Positions 6,993 through 14,327 of a DNA stretch of 19,587 bases are shown piece after piece; the stretch's first letter is position 1; each line of letters opens with the position of its first letter. A program made the translations under genes and the position numbers. The notes below the pieces were generated by a model. The model saw only the letters and a list, made by a program, of their open reading frames with translations, did no database searches and was not told the DNA's origin. Source of the stretch: an uncultured Lachnospiraceae bacterium (GTDB taxonomy: Bacteria; Bacillota; Clostridia; Lachnospirales; Lachnospiraceae); the NCBI GenBank assembly GCA_910579495.1, contig CAJTVD010000074.1:1-19587 (forward strand), written 5' to 3'.

Positions 6993-7307
6993 ATGGCAGA
7001 ATTAAAGTGTGCAGTGGACAACTGCGTATATAACAAAAGTGAGTGTTGTTGCAAAGGCGATATCACCGTAGGCGGCAAACATGCGGACTGTAAGGACGAT
7101 ACCTGCTGTGCAAGCTTTTCCCAGACAGGAAGCGACCGTTTTACAAGCGCACTGGAGCACCCCAGCAGGACCATCAGCATTGACTGCGAGGCGTCTGACT
7201 GTAAATTCAACAGCGACTATAAATGTACCGCTGGCCATGTAGATATCAAAGGCTGCGGTGCCTGCAACTGCAAAGAGACAGCCTGTGCGACCTTCACAGC
7301 GAGATAA
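6993..7307 (+). CDS. DUF1540 domain protein (cysteine-rich), 104 aa
   Basis: Two cysteine-rich DUF1540 repeats: CAVDNCVYNKSECCCKGDI with a trailing DCKDDTCCASF, and CEASDCKFNSDYKCTAGHVD with a trailing CNCKETACATF. The duplicated pattern suggests two small metal-binding knuckles. Family knowledge: DUF1540 proteins are common in Clostridia and Bacilli; no function is established. Start chosen at ATG 6993, preceded by AGGAGGG (6981-6987); the longer frame beginning at 6915 has no ribosome site and unrelated composition. It is a single-gene unit ending at a strong terminator. Confidence 0.88.
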   Translation: MAELKCAVDNCVYNKSECCCKGDITVGGKHADCKDDTCCASFSQTGSDRFTSALEHPSRTISIDCEASDCKFNSDYKCTAGHVDIKGCGACNCKETACATFTAR

Positions 7308-7366
7308 GGAAAGCCCAAAAGGCCGGTTACAGTGTTTGTAACGGTAACCGCCCAAAGAGTGCTTGG

Positions 7367-7412
7367 GGAAATCCTGGCTTGGCTACAGGGCAGCCAGGAT
7401 TTCCTTTTGTTT
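7367..7412 (+). terminator. Intrinsic terminator after the DUF1540 gene
   Basis: A perfect 13-bp stem, GGAAATCCTGGCT (7367-7379) with AGCCAGGATTTCC (7392-7404), is followed by TTTTGTTT. It ends the DUF1540 transcript. Confidence 0.9.
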
Positions 7413-7419
7413 AACATAA

Positions 7420-7450
7420 GGGCAGTTCGCGTAGCGTGCTGCCCGTTGTT
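7420..7450 (+). terminator. Possible second, weaker terminator hairpin
   Basis: GGGCAG (7420-7425) pairs with CTGCCC (7439-7444), followed by GTTGTTTT. Shorter and less T-rich than the one just upstream; it may be a backup stop. Confidence 0.45.
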
Positions 7451-7551
7451 TTCCCTGTTCTGTGGGAACAGGCACTTGTATATTATCCCAAATTGTGCTT
7501 TAATAAATAATAGCGGGCATGTCCCGTAATTTATTTGAAGGAAATGGGATA

Positions 7552-8205
7552 ATGAAGAGAAAAGCGATTCTTATAATGTTCCTTTCCCTTTTTCTTTCCG
7601 GCTGCGGGCAGAAGGTAGTTACGGTTGCCGATATCCAGACGGAAGAGGGGCAGGAGAGCGGTTACATAGAAATGCAGGAATTTGAACTGAAAAAGACAGC
7701 CGGGCAGGAGGCGCCTGGCAGGGAAGAGGCAGATTATTGCGCGGTGCTGATCCCGGCAGGCTACCAGGAGTCAGAAGAGATTCCCGGAATGTACATACAT
7801 GAGAGAAGCCCCTTAGATTCCTCGAATATTTATTATACGGTATCCGAGGGCAGCGGGGCTGGCTGGGTTTCCGAAGGGCTTACAGAGGAAATTTACAAAG
7901 AAACCCTGGAGGATGCTTACCAAAAGGCTGGCAGGGAACTGGACCTTACGGTCAGGTCTTTTGAAAAAATAGATATGGACGGCATCCCGGGCTATAAAAT
8001 ACGCAGTACCTATGGGATGGGCGATGAGGCGGTAGAACAGCTTGCTTACCTGATCCTGGCGGACGAGACCTATACGATTACCTATAGCCAGATGGCGGAT
8101 GACGAACTGATGGCAGATTTTGAAATATCCGACGGGCAGATCCGCCTGGTAAGGGAGGAAGAGGTCAGCCTTGCCCAGAGTGGGCAGGAAGATAAAGGCA
8201 CATGA
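7552..8205 (+). CDS. Secreted lipoprotein, 217 aa
   Basis: A basic start (MKRK), a hydrophobic stretch and the lipobox LFLSGC (cysteine 18) mark a lipoprotein that would be lipidated and anchored on the outer face of the membrane. The mature part is acidic, with a Glu-rich linker (residues about 25-55) and then a globular domain beginning YCAVLIPAGYQESEEIPGMY, with alternating strands ending near residue 205. I do not recognise the family. ATG 7552 follows GAAGGAAA and restores a proper signal peptide; an in-frame start at 7519 would place extra polar residues in front of it. It lies between the DUF1540 terminator and the infC promoter and is probably transcribed alone. Confidence 0.75.
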   Translation: MKRKAILIMFLSLFLSGCGQKVVTVADIQTEEGQESGYIEMQEFELKKTAGQEAPGREEADYCAVLIPAGYQESEEIPGMYIHERSPLDSSNIYYTVSEGSGAGWVSEGLTEEIYKETLEDAYQKAGRELDLTVRSFEKIDMDGIPGYKIRSTYGMGDEAVEQLAYLILADETYTITYSQMADDELMADFEISDGQIRLVREEEVSLAQSGQEDKGT

Positions 8206-8258
8206 CAGGGCAGGTTCCTTCCTGCTGCGGGAAGCTGGAATTTTTATGAAAATGGGTA

Positions 8259-8287
8259 TTGACATTTGTGCCTACTGGTGTTAGAGT
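8259..8287 (+). promoter_or_regulatory. Promoter of the infC-rpmI-rplT operon
   Basis: TTGACA (8259-8264), a 17-base spacer and TAGAGT (8282-8287). It gives a leader of about 240 bases before infC, as expected for attenuation control. Confidence 0.65.
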
Positions 8288-8293
8288 AAATGA

Positions 8294-8506
8294 GGATGTG
8301 GCTGATATGTATTTACATAGCAGGCCATATAAAAGAAGCAGAGTATCCACTCTCACCCTGCGGTAAATGGGCTTGCAGGTGTTCATATTTTCGACTGGTA
8401 TCCCAGGGGCAGGTTACTATTCCATATCATTTTGTGGGATTTAGCAATGCCGAATGGTTTATTATGGAGTAAAATTTGAGTGGATAGTTATGCTATCCAC
8501 TTTTTT
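8294..8506 (+). promoter_or_regulatory. infC leader with antiterminator (L20-leader type)
   Basis: TATCCACTC (8344-8352) is exactly complementary to GAGTGGATA (8478-8486), the left arm of the terminator before infC, so a terminator and an antiterminator exclude each other. A further stem, CAC-CTGC with GCAGGTG (8354-8361, 8375-8381), sits beside the antiterminator strand. Family knowledge: in Bacillus subtilis, ribosomal protein L20 binds the leader of this operon and causes premature termination; the placement and architecture fit that L20-leader class. The L20-binding rRNA mimic was not verified. No gene lies between 8206 and 8532. Confidence 0.7.
8479..8506 (+). terminator. Leader terminator (attenuator) before infC
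   Basis: AGTGGATAG (8479-8487), a 5-base loop, CTATCCACT (8493-8501) and a T-run. It lies only 26 bases before the infC start, so it acts as a conditional stop. Confidence 0.85.
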
Positions 8507-8532
8507 AGTTTTTATGTAGGGAGGATACAGCC

Positions 8533-9039
8533 ATTAGCGAATTATTCATTAACGAACAGATTAGAGACAAGGAAGTACGTGTTGTCGGGGAAAACGGCGA
8601 ACAGTTAGGTATCATGTCGTCCAGGGAAGCCTTACAGATGGCGGAGGAGGCCGGAGTAGACCTGGTGAAGATCGCCCCCACTGCCAAGCCCCCTGTGTGT
8701 AAGCTGGTTGATTACGGGAAATTTAAGTATGAACAGACCCGTAAGGAAAAGGAAGCAAGGAAAAAGCAGAGAGTCATTGAAATTAAGGAAATCCGTCTCT
8801 CTCCAAACATTGACACCAACGACCTCAATACGAAAGTAAACGCGGCGAGGAAGTTTTTGGCCAAAGGCGACAGGGTAAAGGTGACTTTGCGGTTCCGCGG
8901 GCGTGAAATGGCGCACATGGCAAACAGCAAGCATATATTGGATGATTTCGCAGCGGCGCTTTCAGACATATGCGTTATGGAAAAAGCCCCCAAGGTGGAA
9001 GGAAGAAGTATGACCATGTTTTTAACTGAAAAGCGTTAA
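8533..9039 (+). CDS. infC: Translation initiation factor IF-3, 168 aa, with AUU start
   Basis: Binds the 30S subunit, keeps it apart from 50S and checks the start codon-initiator tRNA pairing. The protein begins SELFINEQIRDKEVRVVG, the normal IF-3 N-terminus, and includes AKPPVCKLVDYGKFKYEQ and the C-domain RFRGREMAH. The only start that gives this is ATT at 8533, with GGGAGGA (8519-8525) spaced 7 bases before it. Family knowledge: infC uses AUU in E. coli and B. subtilis so that IF-3 can repress its own translation. The first ATG in frame (8614) would remove 27 conserved residues. It is first in an operon with rpmI and rplT. Confidence 0.95.
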   Translation: MSELFINEQIRDKEVRVVGENGEQLGIMSSREALQMAEEAGVDLVKIAPTAKPPVCKLVDYGKFKYEQTRKEKEARKKQRVIEIKEIRLSPNIDTNDLNTKVNAARKFLAKGDRVKVTLRFRGREMAHMANSKHILDDFAAALSDICVMEKAPKVEGRSMTMFLTEKR

Positions 9040-9151
9040 GGGCACCTGGCTCCCGCAGGAGGGGGAAAGGTGCGCACGCCAGTTAAAATAGAGACAGGAG
9101 GAAGTTTTTCTGTCGGCTGAAATTAATATTAATATACAGGAGGAAACAGTT

Positions 9152-9349
9152 ATGCCTAAAATGAAAACAAGCAAATCGGCTGCAAAGCGTTTTAAAGCTA
9201 CAGGAACGGGTAAATTAAAAAGAAGCAAAGCTTACAAGAGCCATATCTTAACCAAAAAGACTGCGAAAAGAAAGAGAAATCTGAGAAAGCCTGCAATGAC
9301 AGACAAGACAAATGTTAAAAATATGAAAAAGCTTATGCCTTATTTATAA
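9152..9349 (+). CDS. rpmI: Ribosomal protein L35, 65 aa
   Basis: Small very basic 50S protein; MPKMKTSKSAAKRFKATGTG and SHILTKKTAKRKRNLRK are the recognisable L35 sequences. Length is normal for the family. AGGAGG at 9138-9143 supports ATG 9152. It lies 112 bases after infC and 40 before rplT in the usual order. Confidence 0.97.
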   Translation: MPKMKTSKSAAKRFKATGTGKLKRSKAYKSHILTKKTAKRKRNLRKPAMTDKTNVKNMKKLMPYL

Positions 9350-9389
9350 GCACATAAGGCGGATAATAGTCAAAAGGAGGATATGAGAC

Positions 9390-9746
9390 ATGGCAAGAGT
9401 AAAAGGCGGCATGACAGCCAGAAGAAAGCATAATAGAGTATTAAAACTTGCAAAAGGCTACAGAGGGGCCAGGAGCAAACAGTACAGGATAGCGAAACAG
9501 TCCGTAATGAGGGCGCTGGCATCAGCATATGCAGGGCGCAAGCAGAAAAAGCGCCAGTTCAGGCAGCTTTGGATTGCCCGTATCAACGCTGCAGCAAGGC
9601 TTAACGGTTTATCCTACAGTAAGTTTATGTATGGGCTTAAGCTGGCAGAAGTGGATATTAACAGGAAGATGCTCTCAGAGATGGCAGTGAATGATGCGGA
9701 AGGCTTTAAATCACTGGCAGAGCTTGCCAAGAGCAAACTTGCTTAA
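9390..9746 (+). CDS. rplT: Ribosomal protein L20, 118 aa
   Basis: Early assembly protein of the 50S subunit and the presumed repressor of this operon through its leader. MARVKGGMTARRKHNRVLKL and the basic N-terminal tail, then LWIARINAAARLNGLSYS, are diagnostic. Full length. AAGGAGG (9374-9380) precedes ATG 9390. A strong terminator follows five bases after the stop codon. Confidence 0.97.
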   Translation: MARVKGGMTARRKHNRVLKLAKGYRGARSKQYRIAKQSVMRALASAYAGRKQKKRQFRQLWIARINAAARLNGLSYSKFMYGLKLAEVDINRKMLSEMAVNDAEGFKSLAELAKSKLA

Positions 9747-9750
9747 GCAG

Positions 9751-9787
9751 GAAAAGACCTTACCTTTACGGAGGATAAGGTCTTTTC
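9751..9787 (+). terminator. Intrinsic terminator of the infC operon
   Basis: GAAAAGACCTTA (9751-9762) pairs perfectly over 12 bases with TAAGGTCTTTTC (9776-9787). The A-rich left side and T-rich right side suit termination from either direction. Confidence 0.85.
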
Positions 9788-9830
9788 TGTTACACTTATA
9801 AACCATAAGGAAAGAGAGGGAGGTTAGAAT

Positions 9831-11324
9831 ATGCTGAAAGGTTTGGAACCGGAAAATGTGTTTTCTTATTTTGAAGAGATCTGCAGCATACCCCACGGTT
9901 CAGGCAATGTAGGGCAGATCAGTAATTATCTGGTGTCGTTCGCCCAAAAAAGGAACCTGGAATATTGCCAGGATGAGACAGGCAACGTGGTGATCTGGAA
10001 GGAAGCTTCTAAGGGCTATGAAGGCCATCCGGCGGTAATGCTCCAGGGGCATATGGATATGGTGGCGGTGAAAGAGGCAGGCTGCGCCATTGACATGGAA
10101 AAGGAAGGGCTGAAGCTGAAGCAGGAGGATGGCTGGCTGAGTGCGGAAGGGACCAGCCTTGGGGGAGACGACGGCATTGCCATAGCTTACGGGCTTGCGC
10201 TGCTGGACGGAGAGGGCTACCAGCATCCCCCCATAGAGCTGGTGGTTACTGTAGATGAGGAAGTGGGGATGGACGGCGCGAGGGCTTTATCGGCGGAACC
10301 CCTTAAGGCCAGGAGGCTGATCAACCTGGATTCCGAGGAAGAGGGCATTTTCCTTTCCGGCTGTGCCGGGGGTGCAAGGGTGAACATGGATTTCCATTTT
10401 GAAAAGAAGGAAAAGAAAGGCCTTTTGTGTGAAGTGGGCATCTCTGGGCTGCAGGGAGGGCATTCCGGTGAAGAAATACACAGGGAGAGAGGGAACGCTA
10501 TCTGCCTTCTTGGGAGGATTCTGGGTACGCTGGAAAAGGAATTGGAGCTTTGCCTGGTAAAGGTAGAAGGGGGAGTGGCAGATAATGCGATCCCGCCCAG
10601 TGCAAAGGCGGAGATTTTGGTCACTGCTTACGATGACGGGAAGGAAGAAGCTACGATAGTTTCCGATGAGCTTTTTGAGCGTGAATGCAGGGAAAAGATG
10701 ACGTCTGCGTGCAGAAGGCTGCAAAGGGAGCTGGCAACAGAGCTGGCGGAGAAAGACAGGGGGGTACAGGTTACCTGTTCTTTCACTGGCATGGAGGTGA
10801 CAGAAGCAGTAGGGGAGGCCCTTAGCAGCAGGATGATTTACCTTTTGTATACCCTGCCTTATGGCGTGCAGGCTATGAGTGCCGCCATGCACGGACTGGT
10901 GGAAACTTCCTTGAACCCGGGGCTTTTGTCTATGGGCGATGAGGAAATGCTTATAGGGATATCAGTGCGCAGCTCCCTGGAAAGTGCCAAGAGGGCCCTG
11001 GTAGGGAAGTTAAAGGCATTGGCGGAGCTGGCAGGTGCGGAGACAAAAGTCAGCGGGGATTACCCCGGATGGGCCTATCAGAAAGAATCGCCCTTAAGGG
11101 ATAAGATGGTGGAGGTTTATAAAGGGCTTTACGGGAAGGAGCCAAGGATACGGGCCATCCACGCGGGGGTGGAGTGCGGGCTTTTGATTGATAAAATGCC
11201 AGGCCTTGACTGTGTATCTATTGGTCCTGACATGAAAGATATCCACACCCCCAAGGAGGCCCTGAGTATTGCCTCTGTAGGGAGGGTCTGGGAATACCTG
11301 TTAAAGGTTTTGGAAGCCCTTTAA
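9831..11324 (+). CDS. pepD: Aminoacyl-histidine dipeptidase (M20 family), 497 aa
   Basis: Cytosolic zinc dipeptidase with PepD (carnosinase-like) layout. Metal and catalytic motifs appear in order: QGHMDM (H74, D76), GTSLGGDDGIAIAYGLA (D113-D114), VDEEVGMDGA (E143-E144), and late in the protein a histidine in IHAGVECG (~445). The lid/dimerisation domain between includes GLQGGHSGEEIHRERGNA. Family knowledge: these enzymes release N-terminal residues from Xaa-His and other dipeptides. Length is typical. GGGAGG (9818-9823) supports ATG 9831. Not clearly in an operon; a separate promoter was not identified in the 43 bases after the infC terminator. Confidence 0.93.
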   Translation: MLKGLEPENVFSYFEEICSIPHGSGNVGQISNYLVSFAQKRNLEYCQDETGNVVIWKEASKGYEGHPAVMLQGHMDMVAVKEAGCAIDMEKEGLKLKQEDGWLSAEGTSLGGDDGIAIAYGLALLDGEGYQHPPIELVVTVDEEVGMDGARALSAEPLKARRLINLDSEEEGIFLSGCAGGARVNMDFHFEKKEKKGLLCEVGISGLQGGHSGEEIHRERGNAICLLGRILGTLEKELELCLVKVEGGVADNAIPPSAKAEILVTAYDDGKEEATIVSDELFERECREKMTSACRRLQRELATELAEKDRGVQVTCSFTGMEVTEAVGEALSSRMIYLLYTLPYGVQAMSAAMHGLVETSLNPGLLSMGDEEMLIGISVRSSLESAKRALVGKLKALAELAGAETKVSGDYPGWAYQKESPLRDKMVEVYKGLYGKEPRIRAIHAGVECGLLIDKMPGLDCVSIGPDMKDIHTPKEALSIASVGRVWEYLLKVLEAL

Positions 11325-11435
11325 GGAGAGAAGAGGGGATGAAGGGGGGGAGAACAACAGACGCTGCCATTACGCGGGCCGGCTTATTGGGATTAGGGCT
11401 GTGCCGCAGATGGCGGCAGGCAGGAGGTATCAAAG

Positions 11436-12662
11436 ATGAATTTAAACCGAAAAAACGTAAGAAAAATCAGGGGGCTTATCCTTTTTACAGGGTTGGTGAT
11501 CCTTGCCCTTATAAAATTTGACCTGCTTTACGGGGCGATGGTCTTTGGGATTGGAATAGGGAAGCCTTTTATCCTGGGAGGGATGATTGCTTTTGTGATC
11601 AATATTCCCATGCATTTTTACGAGACAAAACTTTTTGGGGACCACAGGATAAAGGGGCAGGGAAAACTTCTGAAAAAGAGCAGGCGGGGGCTTAGTATGG
11701 TGATGGCCTTTTTGTCTGTGGTGCTGGTGGTGACACTGGTAGCAGTTACTGTGATCCCCCAGCTTGTGCAGGCAATTTCCGTCCTTACCAAAAAAATACC
11801 AGTGTTCTGGAGTGGCCTGATCCACCAGCTTGAAGTAATCTTTGCGGAAAACCCACAGCTTCTCTATTATCTGGACAGTTTTGAAAATGTGGAGATTGAC
11901 TGGAAATCCACTATCGGGACTGTGGTGGGGTTCTTGCAGAATGGGGTGGGCAATATGCTCAGCTCTACAGTTACTGTAGCTGGCAGCATTATCAGCAGCA
12001 CCGTTAACTTTTTCATCGCCCTGGTTTTTTCTATTTATATCCTGACCCAGAAGGAAAGGCTGGGGGATCAGTGCGACAGATTGCTGAAAGCCTATACGAA
12101 TCCGAAGCTGTATAAAAACGTGCGCAAGGTTCTGACACTTTTAAAACAAAATTTCAGCAATTTTATCACGGGGCAGTGCACAGAGTCTGTGATATTGGGC
12201 CTTATGTTTGTGGTATCCATGGCTCTTTTCAGGTTTGACTATGCGGTGATGGTGGGGGTGTTGATTGCCTTTACCGCCCTGATTCCGATTGTAGGGGCTT
12301 TTATCGGCTGTTTTATCGGGGCATTCCTGATGCTGGTGGACGACCCGGTGAGGGCTTTGTGGTTTGTAGTCCTGTTCGTTGTCCTCCAGCAGATAGAGGG
12401 TAATCTGATCTATCCCCATGTGGTGGGGAATTCTGTAGGGCTTCCTTCCATCTGGGTGCTGGCTGCGGTTACCATAGGCGGCAGCCTGATGGGGATTTTT
12501 GGGATGCTGGTGTTTATCCCCCTGCTGTCTACAGTGTATACGCTGCTCCGGGAAGACGTGAATAAAAGAAACGGCAGGGGAAATCCCCGCAAGGAACCGG
12601 AAAATGGCAGTACGGTGAAGGGGAAGCCATCTGACCCCGCGGCCCTTCAGCCCCGTGAATAA
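11436..12662 (+). CDS. AI-2E family transporter (PerM/YtvI type), 408 aa
   Basis: Polytopic membrane protein with about eight hydrophobic helices. The first pair of helices, a soluble-looking loop (about 95-165) and the C-terminal cluster, including FVVLQQIEGNLIYPHVVGNS near residue 310 and IWVLAAVTIGGSLMG, are the AI-2E/PerM signature. Family knowledge: the group includes exporters of various substrates, sodium/proton antiporters and the E. coli TqsA autoinducer exporter; the substrate here is unknown. The tail after the last helix is polar. AGGAGG (11422-11427) supports ATG 11436. It follows pepD by 111 bases with no terminator between them. Confidence 0.9.
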   Translation: MNLNRKNVRKIRGLILFTGLVILALIKFDLLYGAMVFGIGIGKPFILGGMIAFVINIPMHFYETKLFGDHRIKGQGKLLKKSRRGLSMVMAFLSVVLVVTLVAVTVIPQLVQAISVLTKKIPVFWSGLIHQLEVIFAENPQLLYYLDSFENVEIDWKSTIGTVVGFLQNGVGNMLSSTVTVAGSIISSTVNFFIALVFSIYILTQKERLGDQCDRLLKAYTNPKLYKNVRKVLTLLKQNFSNFITGQCTESVILGLMFVVSMALFRFDYAVMVGVLIAFTALIPIVGAFIGCFIGAFLMLVDDPVRALWFVVLFVVLQQIEGNLIYPHVVGNSVGLPSIWVLAAVTIGGSLMGIFGMLVFIPLLSTVYTLLREDVNKRNGRGNPRKEPENGSTVKGKPSDPAALQPRE

Positions 12663-12708
12663 GCTCACCTTATGGCAGGGGCTGTCGTTTAATGACGGCC
12701 ACATAAAG

Positions 12709-12738
12709 TTGATTGCCCATATCCCCTCATGCTATACT
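12709..12738 (+). promoter_or_regulatory. Promoter of the isomerase/epimerase gene
   Basis: TTGATT (12709-12714), an 18-base spacer and TATACT (12733-12738), 37 bases before the start codon. Confidence 0.55.
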
Positions 12739-12774
12739 GAATAAATCCAGGTACAAAGCAAAGGGGATAAGGGT

Positions 12775-13554
12775 ATGATTACGATTTACGATTGGTTTGG
12801 GTATGAATTGCCCATGGAAATGCGATATCAGCTGATAAAAGAGGCAGGGTTTGACGGGGTCCTGCTATGGTGGGGCGAAGATTTTGGGAGAGGGGATTAC
12901 CGCAGCGGGCCGGAGCTTGCCAGGAAGGCGGGGCTGTTTCTGGAAAACATCCACGCACCTTTTGACAGCCAGAATGACCTTTGGCAGGATAACCTGGATG
13001 GGCAGGCTTTGGCTGACTGCTATTTACAGTGTATTGCTGACTGTGCTGAATTTGAAATTCCGGCGGTGGTAATGCATCTGCCCAGCGAAAACCATCCCTG
13101 CACCCCATTAGGGCTGGACCGGGTGAAAGCCATAGCGGAGATGGCGGAGCTGCTTGGGGTCAATGTTGCGCTGGAAAACTTGTGGAACTACAGTAACCTG
13201 GCCTATGTGCTGGAGAAAATTGATTCCCCGCGGATTGGCTTTTGTTATGACTGCTGCCACCACAGCAATTATGACCCGGAGGAGGAACTGCTTTCCCTGT
13301 ATGGCTCCCGATTGTTGGCGCTGCACCTGCATGATAACGGTGGAAGCCAGGATCAGCACCAGATACCATTTGACGGCAGCGTTAACTGGCCGGAAACCAT
13401 GAAGAGGATCTCCCAGACACATTACAGGGGTGCCACTGCGCTGGAGCCCATGAATTGGGATTATGTACATCTGACACCAGAGGAATTTTTAGATAAGGCA
13501 TATGTAAAAGCCAAAAAACTGGAAGCCCTAAGATTCAACATGGGCAAAAACTGA
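12775..13554 (+). CDS. Sugar phosphate isomerase/epimerase family (xylose isomerase-like TIM barrel), 259 aa
   Basis: The order of metal-ligand motifs matches the AP-endonuclease-2/xylose isomerase-like barrel: E134 in NVALENLWN, D159 and H162 in FCYDCCHHSNYDP, H184/H186 in LALHLHDNGG, H195 in DQHQIPFDGSVNW and E224 in ALEPMNWD. Family knowledge: related enzymes interconvert sugars or cleave abasic DNA; the former is likelier for a 259-aa stand-alone barrel, but the substrate is not deducible from the neighbours. AAGGGG (12761-12766) supports ATG 12775. It appears to be transcribed alone from its own promoter and precedes tRNA-Pro. Confidence 0.85.
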   Translation: MITIYDWFGYELPMEMRYQLIKEAGFDGVLLWWGEDFGRGDYRSGPELARKAGLFLENIHAPFDSQNDLWQDNLDGQALADCYLQCIADCAEFEIPAVVMHLPSENHPCTPLGLDRVKAIAEMAELLGVNVALENLWNYSNLAYVLEKIDSPRIGFCYDCCHHSNYDPEEELLSLYGSRLLALHLHDNGGSQDQHQIPFDGSVNWPETMKRISQTHYRGATALEPMNWDYVHLTPEEFLDKAYVKAKKLEALRFNMGKN

Positions 13555-13584
13555 CAAAATTTTAAAAAAAATTAAAAAAACATA

Positions 13585-13613
13585 TTGACAAAATCAGGAG
13601 AATATTGTAAAGT
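13585..13613 (+). promoter_or_regulatory. Promoter of tRNA-Pro
   Basis: Perfect TTGACA (13585-13590), 17-base spacer and TAAAGT (13608-13613), about 54 bases before the mature tRNA 5' end, preceded by a long A-rich tract that could act as an UP-like element. Confidence 0.75.
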
Positions 13614-13666
13614 ATTACTTGTGATTTCCAAGAGGAAATAACATCACAGAGATGTTAATATGGTAT

Positions 13667-13739
13667 CGGGGTGTGGCTCAGGTGGTAGAGCGCTACTTTA
13701 GGGAAGTAGAGGCCGCAAGTTCAAGTCTTGTCACTCCGA
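13667..13739 (+). tRNA. tRNA-Pro (anticodon AGG)
   Basis: Folds fully by eye: acceptor CGGGGTG with CACTCCG (one G-T pair), D-stem GCTC/GAGC, anticodon stem CTACT/AGTAG with loop TTAGGGA (anticodon AGG at positions 34-36, G37), and T-arm GCAAG-TTCAAGT-CTTGT, discriminator A. The proline-type first and last bases (C1, G72 before A73) support the assignment. The 3' CCA is not encoded. A promoter precedes it and a strong terminator follows. Downstream DNA is mosaic, so the gene may be an integration site. Confidence 0.93.
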
Positions 13740-13747
13740 TTTGGGAG

Positions 13748-13789
13748 AATCCTTTAAATGCTGGTGTTTGCAGTATTTAAAGGATTTTT
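13748..13789 (+). terminator. Intrinsic terminator after tRNA-Pro
   Basis: AATCCTTTAAAT (13748-13759) pairs perfectly with ATTTAAAGGATT (13775-13786), extended inside by CTG/CAG, and ends in a T-run. Confidence 0.9.
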
Positions 13790-13937
13790 ACTTATTCCTG
13801 TTATCATTATGTATCAGTTTATAATATGTTTTATCAGGTTAATTGTGGTAAAAAAACTGTTATTTATAGCTTTCAATGCCAAAATCTTATTGTCATGAAA
13901 ATGAAGAAGGGCATTAGTTAAAAAGAAGGTGAAACCA

Positions 13938-14246
13938 ATGCAAAATAAAAAGAATAACACTCCAATCATTGTGGGTTCACATAATGTGCAGTTGGGACGG
14001 GATCTTGTTTTGCGAAAATCAGAGGAAAAATGGGGACAAGGTATTGTTGGGCAGTTAAGCCTTGATTTACAGCAAGTAAAATTTGCCAAAAACAGGCGAA
14101 TAGATATGAGAATGAGAACCTTTGTAAGAGGTATTTTTCAGGATATTTATGAATGGGCAGGAAAGGCCAGAATTATAAGTATTGAAAAATCAGAGCCAGC
14201 CTTAGGTCCGCCAGCCGGGTGGGGAGCGGTGGTTCATCCCGGATGA
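13938..14246 (+). pseudogene. Chimeric remnant: DUF1016/YhcG N-terminal piece fused to a Fic piece
   Basis: The first ~45 residues, with RDLVLRKSEEKWGQGIVGQL and SLDLQQ, match the N-terminal DUF1016 domain of YhcG-like PD-(D/E)XK nucleases (pattern WG..I..LS.DL). At about 14072 the frame passes directly into a Fic segment, GIFQDIYEWAGKARIISIEK and SEPALG. At about 14205 homology stops again, the remaining twelve residues are unrelated, and translation ends. So two deletion junctions lie within 310 bases and neither catalytic site remains. A ribosome site AAGAAGG (13922-13928) belonged to the DUF1016 gene. The Fic part parallels the truncated Fic at 749. It is not expected to be functional. 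Confidence 0.65.
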
Positions 14247-14327
14247 TTAGGCGGGAACGGTTTTCACCCTACCCTTTCAGGGGATTTTGTGGTATGATGC
14301 CAATAGGTTTGAAAGGATGGTGACAGG

